The translations under genes were made by a program, and so were the position numbers. This document shows positions 9,110 to 16,205 of a stretch of DNA of 36,092 nucleotides, one piece after another. The notes beneath the pieces are model-generated. The model searched no databases, was not told the DNA's origin, and saw nothing but the letters and a program-made list of their open reading frames with translations. Position 1 is the first letter of the stretch. Every line of letters starts with the position of its first letter. The stretch is from the NCBI GenBank assembly GCA_028288595.1, contig JAQBNK010000124.1:1-36092 (forward strand), read 5' to 3'. The stretch comes from Chitinophagaceae bacterium. Lineage in GTDB: Bacteria > Bacteroidota > Bacteroidia > Chitinophagales > Chitinophagaceae.

Positions 9110-10342
9110 TTAATTCTTAGAAGCGTGTTGCACAATTAATCTTTTTCCTTCCAGCTTATAATTAATATCATTCGGACCTCCGTTCTTTAAGGCTTTCAGC
9201 ACAGATGCCAGGGAACTGTTACGGCTAACGATACCAAAAAATGTTTTACCGCTCATGTTCTCTTCCATTTCCACCTGCACGCCATACCATCTTGCAAATT
9301 CTCTCAGTATCTGGTTCAGATCAGAATGTTCGAAGTTGAAAAGGCCGTCTTTCCAGGCCACCGCATCATCCACATCCGCATCACTGATAATTTTTATCGC
9401 GGCCGTTTTATTATCCGTTACCGCCTGTTGACCCGGGTTCAGCAATTCCGATTTATCACCCTTCTTTATTTTTATTTTTCCTTCCAGCAATGTTGTTCTC
9501 ATCAGTTCCTCATCTGTATACGCATTAATATTAAAATGCGTTCCCAGCACCTGCACCTCGGTTCCGTTTACAGAAACGGTAAAAGGTTTTGATGCATCGT
9601 GCGCTATTTCAAAATAAGCCTCACCAGATATCTCCACTTTTCTTTCACTGCCGGTAAAAGCCGTAGGAAAACGAATAGATGATACCGCGTTCAGCCATAC
9701 TTTACTACCATCGGCCAGTAACAAACGGTATTGTCCGCCTGTTGGCGTAGCGATCGTATTATAAAGAACTTCTGTCGTTTTCTCTTCCGCACTATAGGCT
9801 AATTCACCACCCGTTTTTATCACTTTGGTTCCGCCCTGTTGTGTAATGTTCCCGTTCGCCGCACTATCCAGGATGATCTTACTGCCATCCGCCAGTGTAA
9901 GTATTGCTTTATCTCCGCCGGGAGCGATATCAGTTACCACCGGTTTTTTATGTGCCGTCTCACCCACGCCGTTGCTGGTGGTTTTTTTAAAAACAAAAAT
10001 GGCACTCACCGAAAGAACCAAAATAATTACCGCGGCAGCAGCCACTCTTGAAAACAAATTCCTAACGGGGCGCTCCATATGGTGCACCACTGTTTCCTCA
10101 TCCTGTGCGGGCAATATCTTCGCTAACATTTTCTCTCCCGTTGCCGGTGAAAAGAAAGTTTGCTCCGCATCCTGCGCATTCCAGGTTTCAGATAGCAGTA
10201 CGGCCAGTTCCTCATCAGGAACATCCTTCAGCAAATGCATTAATTCATCTCTTTCTTCAGGAGATGTAATGCCTTTGTGGTACCGTTTAAAAAGATCAGA
10301 CAATCGTTTGTTTTCGCTCATAACGTTTTCATATTTCTTCAC
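9110..10342 (-). CDS. FecR-type anti-sigma factor
   Basis: A 410-residue protein with a cytoplasmic N-terminal anti-sigma segment (LSDLFKRYHKGITSPEERDELMHLL), one transmembrane helix at about 97-118 (LFSRVAAAAVIILVLSVSAI), a periplasmic FecR domain at about 190-290 (TPTGGQYRLLLADGSKVWLN, AVSSIRFPTAF, EISGEAYFEIAHDASKPF) and a C-terminal DUF4974 domain from about 335 (FNFEHSDLNQILREFARWYG). It holds the ECF sigma factor encoded 55 bp upstream until the STN domain of the SusC receptor signals through its periplasmic part. An ATG seven codons inside (10321) is an alternative start. The order sigma-FecR-SusC-SusD is the standard Bacteroidota arrangement. Confidence 0.95.
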   Translation of the reverse strand: MKKYENVMSENKRLSDLFKRYHKGITSPEERDELMHLLKDVPDEELAVLLSETWNAQDAEQTFFSPATGEKMLAKILPAQDEETVVHHMERPVRNLFSRVAAAAVIILVLSVSAIFVFKKTTSNGVGETAHKKPVVTDIAPGGDKAILTLADGSKIILDSAANGNITQQGGTKVIKTGGELAYSAEEKTTEVLYNTIATPTGGQYRLLLADGSKVWLNAVSSIRFPTAFTGSERKVEISGEAYFEIAHDASKPFTVSVNGTEVQVLGTHFNINAYTDEELMRTTLLEGKIKIKKGDKSELLNPGQQAVTDNKTAAIKIISDADVDDAVAWKDGLFNFEHSDLNQILREFARWYGVQVEMEENMSGKTFFGIVSRNSSLASVLKALKNGGPNDINYKLEGKRLIVQHASKN

Positions 10343-10397
10343 CTGCCATTCTCCCGCTTTAAAAAGACGCAGAGAAAAACAGGAGTGACTAGTCAGG

Positions 10398-10991
10398 TTA
10401 TTTAAAAAAGTGGTGAAGTATTATAAACAGGATCAGCCCGTTGTTGATGCGGGTCCTTAAGAACCGGGCAATAAAAGCAATGGACTGCTGAATGTGGGCA
10501 CGCACCGTTAATTTAGAAATGCCGAGTTGTGTTGCGATCTCTTCATATTTCAGGCCTTTTTCGCGGCTCATGAAATAGATCTTTTTGCGTTGCGGCGAAA
10601 GCTGGTTTATCGCTTCATCGATGACTGAGAGCCAGGCCTCTTTATCTTCCATCGCTTCCGCCGGGATCGCCGCAGGATCATTCTTCCATTCAGTCTGCCG
10701 CGTTCGTTCTGTGATGATCTTACGCAGGGCGCTTACAGCTGCGTTCCGTGCGACAATAAAAATATAGGCCTTGAAATTTTTTACTTCGACCAATGCCTCC
10801 CGTGTCATCCATATTTTTAGAAACACGTCCAGCACGATCTCTTCGCTTAGCTCGTGCGATTTGGTAATACCGAAAATAAAAGCGCCGAGGGCATGATGGT
10901 AACTATCAAACAGTTGCGTGAAGGCGTGGTGATCTCCCCCCGATATCCGGAGCATCAGTTCTTTCTCAACGTTCGAAGGGTGGCGGGGCAT
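10398..10991 (-). CDS. ECF RNA polymerase sigma-70 factor (FecI/RpoE-like)
   Basis: A 197-residue sigma factor. Region 2 reads AFTQLFDSYHHALGAFIFGI...EIVLDVFLKIW, followed by the conserved NFKAYIFIVARNAAVSALRK. Region 4 is INQLSPQRKKIYFMSREKGL with the helix-turn-helix YEEIATQLGISKLTVRAHIQ. I place the start at the ATG at 10991 (MPRHPSNVEKELMLRI), which gives the usual ECF length. The frame is open up to 11069, but the added 26 residues look hydrophobic and unlike the family. It should direct transcription of its own operon and is restrained by the adjacent FecR protein. The upstream leader carries several repeats that could bind a regulator. Confidence 0.93.
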   Translation of the reverse strand: MPRHPSNVEKELMLRISGGDHHAFTQLFDSYHHALGAFIFGITKSHELSEEIVLDVFLKIWMTREALVEVKNFKAYIFIVARNAAVSALRKIITERTRQTEWKNDPAAIPAEAMEDKEAWLSVIDEAINQLSPQRKKIYFMSREKGLKYEEIATQLGISKLTVRAHIQQSIAFIARFLRTRINNGLILFIILHHFFK

Positions 10992-11067
10992 GGTCTCTAA
11001 GTTCCCGATAAAAAAACTAACGGTGGATAAAAACAGGAACAAAACCCGGTTACCGGCTGGCGTGAGC

Positions 11068-11088
11068 AAAATAACCCGGGGTTATTTT
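11068..11088. promoter_or_regulatory. 21-bp perfect palindrome upstream of the sigma gene
   Basis: Arms AAAATAACCC (11068-11077) and GGGTTATTTT (11079-11088) are perfectly complementary around a single G. The near-zero loop favours a protein-bound operator over an RNA hairpin. It sits 77 bp before the sigma-factor ATG. On the minus strand the end of the palindrome reads TTATTTTG, close to the Bacteroidota -7 element TAnnTTTG, so a bound protein could cover a promoter. The structure is seen; operator function is inferred. Confidence 0.45.
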
Positions 11089-11111
11089 TGAAGCGGGTAT
11101 GCTGAATTAAA

Positions 11112-11191
11112 GGTGATAGGATATCCGGTTGGAGGTGATGTGATATCATCTCCAACCTGATAACATATCACTTCCAACCTGATATCATATC
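11112..11191. repeat. Three copies of a ~22-bp motif, one inverted, in the sigma-gene leader
   Basis: The unit is roughly YTCCAACCKGATAWCMTATC. Two direct copies have their CCAACC cores at 11152-11157 and 11174-11179, a 22-bp period. A third lies inverted, with GGTTGG at 11127-11132 and running left to 11112. The inverted and first direct copies pair to form a 13-bp stem with one G-T pair and a 5-base loop (11127-11157). A tandem and inverted cluster of two-turn period is the usual look of an operator array, but a small mobile repeat remnant is also possible. Confidence 0.5.
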
Positions 11192-11271
11192 TATTTTAAT
11201 GGTATATCCTGAAATCGAACATACGAATGTTCCCTTTTATCTTTACTCGATTAACGACTGCACACACGGAG

Positions 11272-11340
11272 ACTTTCCCGCAATGTCTTCACCGCCTGGC
11301 CTTGTGCGTGGCATGAGACTTTACTTTCCCGCAATGTCTT
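11272..11340 (+). repeat. 18-bp exact direct repeat (two copies, 51 bp apart)
   Basis: ACTTTCCCGCAATGTCTT occurs at 11272-11289 and again at 11323-11340. Both copies are preceded by GAGACT within a few bases. They lie between the sigma-gene leader and the stop of the beta-propeller gene at 11379, in otherwise non-coding DNA. No ORF or hairpin explains them. They may be a local duplication or part of a dispersed intergenic repeat family. Confidence 0.55.
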
Positions 11341-11378
11341 TATGTAACTTATTGTGAATGAAGAAAGCTTGAAAAAAA

Positions 11379-12374
11379 TTAATGGTCCCTGAATTGGTAA
11401 ACTGCTATTGCTGCAGACCTTCCCATCTGCGACCGTTTAGCTAAAATAAAAGCTTGTGTAGAGGGAATAAACAATGAAGTTCTCGCTCCTGCCCTAGTAG
11501 AAATATTTGCAATTTGCTTAAAAGCGTTACTCTCTTTTTTAAAAATATTGATTGAACCGCCACCGCCACTTGCAATTACTTCCTGCTTTTGTTCATTATA
11601 AAACAGGTCATCCACGTCGCTCACTAAATCGTTATGGCTAATTTCTGCTCCTGTTTTTATATCGTAAGTAACAAAAACCGCAGGATGCCTGTAGCCTACG
11701 AGAAGATGATTAGCAGAAGTATCCAGCGCCATCGGGAAATTTGCCCGCAGGGAATTAGTTTTCCATGAGCGAACAACTTTTAATTTATTCAGATTAATAA
11801 CTGAGATAATGTTATCATCGGGGATATTAACAGCCAATAAATTATTCTTGAGATCAAGCTGGAAACTTTCAGGATGCGCAGGCAATTTTATATCAGCTAT
11901 TTTTTGATGAGTGCCTGCATCAATTACAGCAATGCCGCCATTTCCATAACCCACATATATTTTCCCGTTGGAAGCATTGTATCGTACATTATCAGCGTCT
12001 CCGCCTAAATGCAAAGTGGAAATAATGGAATAACTCGTTGCGTCATAAAAAATACACGATCCATCTCCGCCATTTGCAATTACAATTTCATTCCGTTCGG
12101 GTATGTACGCAATTCCCTGTGGTTCATCAAGACCTTTAATGCTATGAATTAGTTTCCCCTTAAGCAGATCAACTACTTCCACAGAATTATTTCCTAATGC
12201 GGCTACATATAAAAGATGGTTCTTTAAATTAACAGCCATGTGGTCTATCCTTCCACTAACACCCGGCAATTCAATCACCTTATCCAGATGTAAATAATCT
12301 GTTCCAAAATTATCCTGGCCCTTACAACTTGTGAGGCAGTTAATGGTGACTATACAGATGAGAATAAATTTCAT
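11379..12374 (-). CDS. YncE-like beta-propeller lipoprotein
   Basis: A 331-residue protein starting MKFILICIVTINCLTSC, with lipobox Cys at residue 17. The rest is a run of propeller blades of the YVTN/YncE type: LLYVAALGNNSVEVVDLLKG, GIAYIPERNEIVIANGGDG, KIYVGYGNGGIAVIDAGT, NLLAVNIPDDNIISVINLN. I choose the ATG at 12374, because a GTG at 12392 would put six extra residues before the signal peptide. The gene begins 14 bp after the DUF1259 gene stop and is probably co-transcribed with it. Such propellers bind ligands or proteins outside the inner membrane; no specific substrate can be assigned. Confidence 0.85.
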   Translation of the reverse strand: MKFILICIVTINCLTSCKGQDNFGTDYLHLDKVIELPGVSGRIDHMAVNLKNHLLYVAALGNNSVEVVDLLKGKLIHSIKGLDEPQGIAYIPERNEIVIANGGDGSCIFYDATSYSIISTLHLGGDADNVRYNASNGKIYVGYGNGGIAVIDAGTHQKIADIKLPAHPESFQLDLKNNLLAVNIPDDNIISVINLNKLKVVRSWKTNSLRANFPMALDTSANHLLVGYRHPAVFVTYDIKTGAEISHNDLVSDVDDLFYNEQKQEVIASGGGGSINIFKKESNAFKQIANISTRAGARTSLFIPSTQAFILAKRSQMGRSAAIAVYQFRDH

Positions 12375-12388
12375 GAGGGATGCAATTA

Positions 12389-13318
12389 TCACATATTCAT
12401 CATTCCTCTGCGTGTCTTTCCTGTTTGATCTAATGCGGCCCTTAACCCTCTTGCAAGTTGTTCTGCATTACCCACACCCCAGTAATGCAAAAAGAAAATA
12501 CGTGGCTGCTCATGTACCATGTGCGTATGCAATGCCACCACTTCAATATTATTTTCAATCAATGCTTTTAATACGGGTTCGACTTCCTCTTCCAGCATAG
12601 TAAAATCTCCGGCAACAGCTGCTTTCTCCGGTGTACCCTGCCATGCGGCCCAGGTATTAAATCCTAAAAAAGTAGATATGGTAACGCCATGCTCTTTCAA
12701 TTGCACATCAGGGCGGCCAATGGTATATTTGTAAACTCCTTTAGTCATTTCACCTTTATATCCGACAATATCATCCAGCTTTTTTATATCCAGTGTATTC
12801 GTAACGGTTTCAGATGAGGCTGTTCCTGCTGCAGGATTTCCTCCCCTTAATTCTTTTATTTTATCTAATACGGCTTTTGCTTTCTGCGCCATTAATTCAG
12901 CATTGCCAGAACCTCCCATGTGCATGAAAACAATATTGGGATGATTGCGAATAAAATGATTATGAATAGCCGTACTCGTTAAACCCTGCTTAATAATTTC
13001 CTGCTGAACTGCTTTAAGATCAGTTTCAGTAACTACAAGATCACCCATAAACATCACACCGTTTCTTGTAGGTGTAAAGGCAACCCAGGTGCTTAAACCC
13101 ATCGCCGGAATAATTTTAAAACCATCCACCATCACTGACAGATCGTTCTGGGGAATGGTAATTTTATATTCACCGTTATTAAGCTTCCCTTTCATTCCCA
13201 TAACTTTTTCAATAGCAATAGTATCAACTGATTTAAACTTCTGAGCGCTTACAACCGGCGCTGAAAAAAAAGATATCAAAACAAATAAAAAGAGGGAGTT
13301 AGTGATTAGGCGTTTCAT
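12389..13318 (-). CDS. Secreted protein with two DUF1259 (LppY/LpqO-like) domains
   Basis: Starts MKRLITNSLFLFVLISFF...VVSAQ, a signal peptide (ATG at 13318; three codons earlier another ATG at 13327). Two homologous modules follow. The first, about residues 30-155, has MGMKGKLNNGEYKITIPQND, DGFKIIPAMGLSTWVAF, TAIHNHFIRNHPNIVFMHMGG. The second, about 180-305, has VGYKGEMTKGVYKYTIGRPD, TISTFLGFNTWAAWQG, VVALHTHMVHEQPRIFFLHYWG. This is the DUF1259 pattern of mycobacterial LppY/LpqO and many soil bacteria, with conserved His pairs (HNHF, HTHM) and a HYWG motif. The biochemical role is not established, and metal binding through the His pairs is only a guess. It is probably in an operon with the beta-propeller lipoprotein. 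Confidence 0.88.
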   Translation of the reverse strand: MKRLITNSLFLFVLISFFSAPVVSAQKFKSVDTIAIEKVMGMKGKLNNGEYKITIPQNDLSVMVDGFKIIPAMGLSTWVAFTPTRNGVMFMGDLVVTETDLKAVQQEIIKQGLTSTAIHNHFIRNHPNIVFMHMGGSGNAELMAQKAKAVLDKIKELRGGNPAAGTASSETVTNTLDIKKLDDIVGYKGEMTKGVYKYTIGRPDVQLKEHGVTISTFLGFNTWAAWQGTPEKAAVAGDFTMLEEEVEPVLKALIENNIEVVALHTHMVHEQPRIFFLHYWGVGNAEQLARGLRAALDQTGKTRRGMMNM

Positions 13319-13340
13319 ATAATGCATTTTTTATTCCACC

Positions 13341-13374
13341 CTAAGATACACACGTTTGAGGTTTAAGATTCAAA
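13341..13374 (-). promoter_or_regulatory. Possible Bacteroidota-type promoter of the DUF1259 gene
   Basis: On the minus strand TTTG (13374-13371) is followed after 22 bases by TATCTTAG (13348-13341), one mismatch from the -7 consensus TAnnTTTG. A start near 13336 would leave a leader of about 18 bases to the ATG at 13318. The spacing is slightly longer than usual, so this is tentative. Confidence 0.3.
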
Positions 13375-13433
13375 GTTTAAGGTTCCGCATTCACGATTCA
13401 GAATTGATTCAGAATTCACGTTTCACGTTCAAA
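13353..13433. repeat. Degenerate low-complexity intergenic repeat
   Basis: The stretch is built from short reiterated words: GTTTAAG/GTTTGAG, ATTCAAA, ATTCACG/TTTCACG, and an exact tandem 11-mer GATTCAGAATT at 13395-13405 and 13406-13416. It lies between the histidine kinase stop and the DUF1259 gene start. It codes for nothing evident and may be a simple-sequence spacer of a type common between genes in related bacteria. Confidence 0.5.
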
Positions 13434-13511
13434 TGAGTGACCACCGCGTTGGCAGGGCAGGCACAACGAAGTGTTCATGGTAACAATTGCAATAAGCGAA
13501 GTTTACAACAT

Positions 13512-14705
13512 TCAAACAACTTCATGTTTAGTTTGCAATTCAAGAGGAAGCGTAAAATAAAAAATGGAACCGCGTCCCTGTTCAGATTTTATCCAGATGC
13601 GGCCGTTGTGTTCTTCAATAATACGGGATGCTATATACAATCCCATGCCAAGGCCTGCATAGTGTTCTGATACACCATCTTCGCGATAGAATTTAGTAAA
13701 TGCATTCTTCTGTGCTAGTTCAGACATTCCAATGCCTTCATCCTGGATCTCAATGCAAACTTCTTTTTCATCAAAATGAGCCCTTAAAAAAATGGATGAT
13801 TTAGAATCGGAATATTTTGCAGCATTCATGATGATATTTGATATCACCTGTTCAATTCTTAAACGGTCGATGTACAGGTAGCAGTGTTCGGCAATCTTTG
13901 TTTCTATGGGGTGAGTGGTGAGCACCTGGCGATGCACACTTACAATGTCTTCAATAAATTCTTTCAGCTCAACTTTTTCATGTTTAAGTGTCATGCGCCC
14001 ACCTTCAATCTTAGAAATGTCAAGTAATTGCTGAATCAGGTTGTAGAGCTTATTCGTCTGCATCTCAACTTTCTTCAGGTATTTTCTAACTTCTTCCCCG
14101 CATTTACTTTCATCAAGCGTTAGTGCAAGCTGAGCGTATGCCTTAATTGTAGTGAGCGGCGTTTTTAACTCGTGACTTGCGATGGTTAAGAATTCTGTTT
14201 TCTTTTCATTTAAAAAGCGCCATTCTTTTAATTGTTCTTCCTGTAAATAATTCTTTCGTTTTACTTCGTCGTATGCATTCACCGGATCTTCGTTTACAAA
14301 ATAAAGATTAATGAATCTTACCCGGTCCTCATCCAGTTTAGAACTGCGTGGGAGAGACAGCTTTAGTTGTATCGCACTGTGTGTTTCACCCTGAATGATT
14401 TCCACCTGCGTAATTAATTTCCTCGCATACTTAACACCTTCCTGCGAGTTGATCGATGTGAATTCTTTTGGATAGCTTATTGTTGCTACCAGGGCGTATT
14501 TGTTATTTATATTTTCCAGTGAAAATTCCAGTATACCCCGGTTTGTTTCTTCAATCACTTCCCTGCTTACTTCTGAAACTGCAGTAATAAAAGTTGCTTT
14601 ACTTGATAAGGTGAGATACAATAGCTCACTCAATTTGCCGCATCGCTTCTGGATCAGCACAAGATCCATTTCATTTTCAAGCGTTATTGTTACAACTGGC
14701 TTCAT
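13512..14705 (-). CDS. Soluble histidine kinase with a degenerate RsbT-like N-terminal domain
   Basis: A 397-residue protein with no signal peptide or membrane segment. Residues 160-395 are a complete HisKA-HATPase kinase: FLTIASHELKTPLTTIKAYA with phospho-acceptor His178, N box QVISNIIMNAAKYSD, G1 IQDEGIGMSE, G2 GLGMGLYIASRIIEEHNG. Residues about 1-120 (EMDLVLIQKRCGKLSELLYL...TAVSEVSREVIEETNRGILE) follow the start of the RsbT/GHKL fold. However, the Mg-binding Asn of the N box (ELARN in RsbT) is a Glu (EVSRE) and no glycine boxes follow, so that domain is probably non-catalytic. The gene is 80 bp after the PP2C gene, with a small 7-bp hairpin (14730-14751) between them, and ends the stressosome-like operon. 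I infer it reads the state of the RsbR/S complex and signals by phosphotransfer; no response regulator is nearby. Confidence 0.88.
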   Translation of the reverse strand: MKPVVTITLENEMDLVLIQKRCGKLSELLYLTLSSKATFITAVSEVSREVIEETNRGILEFSLENINNKYALVATISYPKEFTSINSQEGVKYARKLITQVEIIQGETHSAIQLKLSLPRSSKLDEDRVRFINLYFVNEDPVNAYDEVKRKNYLQEEQLKEWRFLNEKKTEFLTIASHELKTPLTTIKAYAQLALTLDESKCGEEVRKYLKKVEMQTNKLYNLIQQLLDISKIEGGRMTLKHEKVELKEFIEDIVSVHRQVLTTHPIETKIAEHCYLYIDRLRIEQVISNIIMNAAKYSDSKSSIFLRAHFDEKEVCIEIQDEGIGMSELAQKNAFTKFYREDGVSEHYAGLGMGLYIASRIIEEHNGRIWIKSEQGRGSIFYFTLPLELQTKHEVV

Positions 14706-14785
14706 CTGTAAATATTTGATTCATCGGCCGGATGAAACCTGGACTTCATCCCGCAATAATTTTATTTTTTTTGTTTCGTCTGCTG

Positions 14786-15799
14786 CTACAATATTTTAGC
14801 AATGATAACAGACATGTCATCCGTACGCCTCCCAAAGTCTTTATATAAAGCTGCGGCAAGAATGGCCTGGTCATGTTTTTGAATGCCCGGGTATCTTGCC
14901 GGATCCCATCGTGAACGTATTCCATCTGAACACAAAATCACTTGTTGAAATTCGTCCTGCTCCATTTCCTGGTTCTGCATTGTATTAGGAATGTTGTGCC
15001 CGATGATGCCATTGTAGCTCATGAAATTCTTAAAGGCAAATGCGCCTGAAAGTTTAGCGCTGATGTTGCCCACACCGGCCATGAGCCATTGCTTGTTCCT
15101 GATGTTGTACACGATTACCACTCCAACCAGTCCCCGTGTTTTCCGGATGTCGTTGTGCAAGGTTCTTATAATATCGACGGGCGATAATTCTGTGCATTGC
15201 TTAAAAGAACGCACTGCTTCATTCACTGCAAGATTGGCTTCTTTACCGTGCCCCAGGCCATCGGCCACCAGTATTCTAACATAGTCATTCGATATCTTGT
15301 AATAATATCCATCGCCACTTACTTCTTCGCCTGTTTTTGCAAGTACAAGGCCTCTTATCGTAATGCGATTTTTTTGCACCTGCTGCTTTTCAGCGTTTTT
15401 ATATACCCTCACAATAACGATCGTTCCCCAGCCAGGCATCGAATACACATCTAAAAAATCTGATAATCTTTTAACGCTGCCAAAGCCCTGTCCCAGTGTG
15501 CTGGTAGTGGAATTTCCATCCTCCAGCATTTTTTTCGCATCAGCCATACCGGGGCCGTGGTCGATAGAAACGAGTTCCAGCGTTTCCCCATGGCCCGTAT
15601 CTACAATACCCGCCAGCACTTCACCGCCACTTGCATGTTTCAGCAGGTTAGAAGTAAGTTCTGCTACGATGATATCAATAGCGTTCAATTTCTTTTCATC
15701 AAAACCAGCCGCTTCTGCGATTTTATGAACATCTTTTTTTAGAAGAGATAAATAACTTCTGTCATCAGCCGCGAAACTTTTATGTGTAGCATTAACCAT
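14786..15799 (-). CDS. GHKL ATPase-PP2C phosphatase fusion (RsbX/SpoIIE-like)
   Basis: About 337 residues. Residues 1-135 form an anti-sigma-type GHKL domain: IVAELTSNLLKHASGG (N box), IDHGPGMADAKKMLEDG (G1) and TLGQGFGSVKRLSD (G2). Residues 145-335 are a SpoIIE/PP2C phosphatase with the metal-binding VADGLGHGKEANLAV, a GVGNIS strand, ILCSDGIRSRW and the terminal RRTDDMSVIIAKI. RsbX in Bacillus dephosphorylates RsbR and RsbS and resets the stressosome; here the phosphatase also carries its own kinase-like domain. I choose the ATG at 15799, which overlaps the rsbT stop by 8 bases, a sign of translational coupling. The frame is open 19 codons further upstream. The domain calls are firm; the exact target is inferred from position. 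Confidence 0.9.
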   Translation of the reverse strand: MVNATHKSFAADDRSYLSLLKKDVHKIAEAAGFDEKKLNAIDIIVAELTSNLLKHASGGEVLAGIVDTGHGETLELVSIDHGPGMADAKKMLEDGNSTTSTLGQGFGSVKRLSDFLDVYSMPGWGTIVIVRVYKNAEKQQVQKNRITIRGLVLAKTGEEVSGDGYYYKISNDYVRILVADGLGHGKEANLAVNEAVRSFKQCTELSPVDIIRTLHNDIRKTRGLVGVVIVYNIRNKQWLMAGVGNISAKLSGAFAFKNFMSYNGIIGHNIPNTMQNQEMEQDEFQQVILCSDGIRSRWDPARYPGIQKHDQAILAAALYKDFGRRTDDMSVIIAKIL

Positions 15800-16205
15800 T
15801 CGTCCATTTAATAATGATAACTGTTGTTCCTTTTCCTTTCTCAGAAGTAATTGCAAATTCGTTTACCAGTCTTTTTGCACCCGGCAGGCCCAGGCCTAAA
15901 CTTTTACCTGTTGAGTATCCGTCTTTCATTGCCTGCTGAATATCTGGTATGCCCGGCCCCTGATCTGCAAACGTGAGCCGTATCCCGGTGAGCCGTTCTT
16001 TTGTAATTATCTCGATAATCGTTTGGCCACCGCCGGCATATTTAAGCATATTGCGTACCAATTCACTTGCAGCCGTAATCAACTTGGTTTGATTTAGCAG
16101 GCTCATTTTAATTTTTACGGCGTTTTCTTTTACGCGGTTGCGAAAAGGCACCACATCCTGCTCCCTTATTATCTGCATGATATCTTTACTCAGCGCTATT
16201 ATCAT
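15792..16205 (-). CDS. rsbT: RsbT-like serine/threonine switch kinase
   Basis: About 137 residues with the complete RsbT pattern. It has REQDVVPFRNRVKENAVKI, the N box ITAASELVRNMLKYAGGG, FADQGPGIPDIQQAMKDGYS, the glycine box TGKSLGLGLPGAKRLVNEF, and a C-terminal VIIIKW that matches the end of Bacillus RsbT. RsbT is held by RsbS in the stressosome and, on stress, phosphorylates RsbR and RsbS and is released to act on a downstream partner. The start is probably one of the paired ATGs at 16208 and 16205, which lie just after an AGGAG inside the end of rsbS. This gives about 20 bases of overlap with rsbS. In Bacillus the released RsbT activates the RsbU phosphatase; no RsbU, RsbV/W or sigma-B is visible here. 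Confidence 0.93.
   Translation of the reverse strand: MIIALSKDIMQIIREQDVVPFRNRVKENAVKIKMSLLNQTKLITAASELVRNMLKYAGGGQTIIEIITKERLTGIRLTFADQGPGIPDIQQAMKDGYSTGKSLGLGLPGAKRLVNEFAITSEKGKGTTVIIIKWTNG

Noticed and set aside
9825-10388. 187-codon plus-strand frame over the FecR gene
   Set aside because: Runs entirely against the FecR gene and has a Ser/Cys-rich shadow composition; no domain seen.
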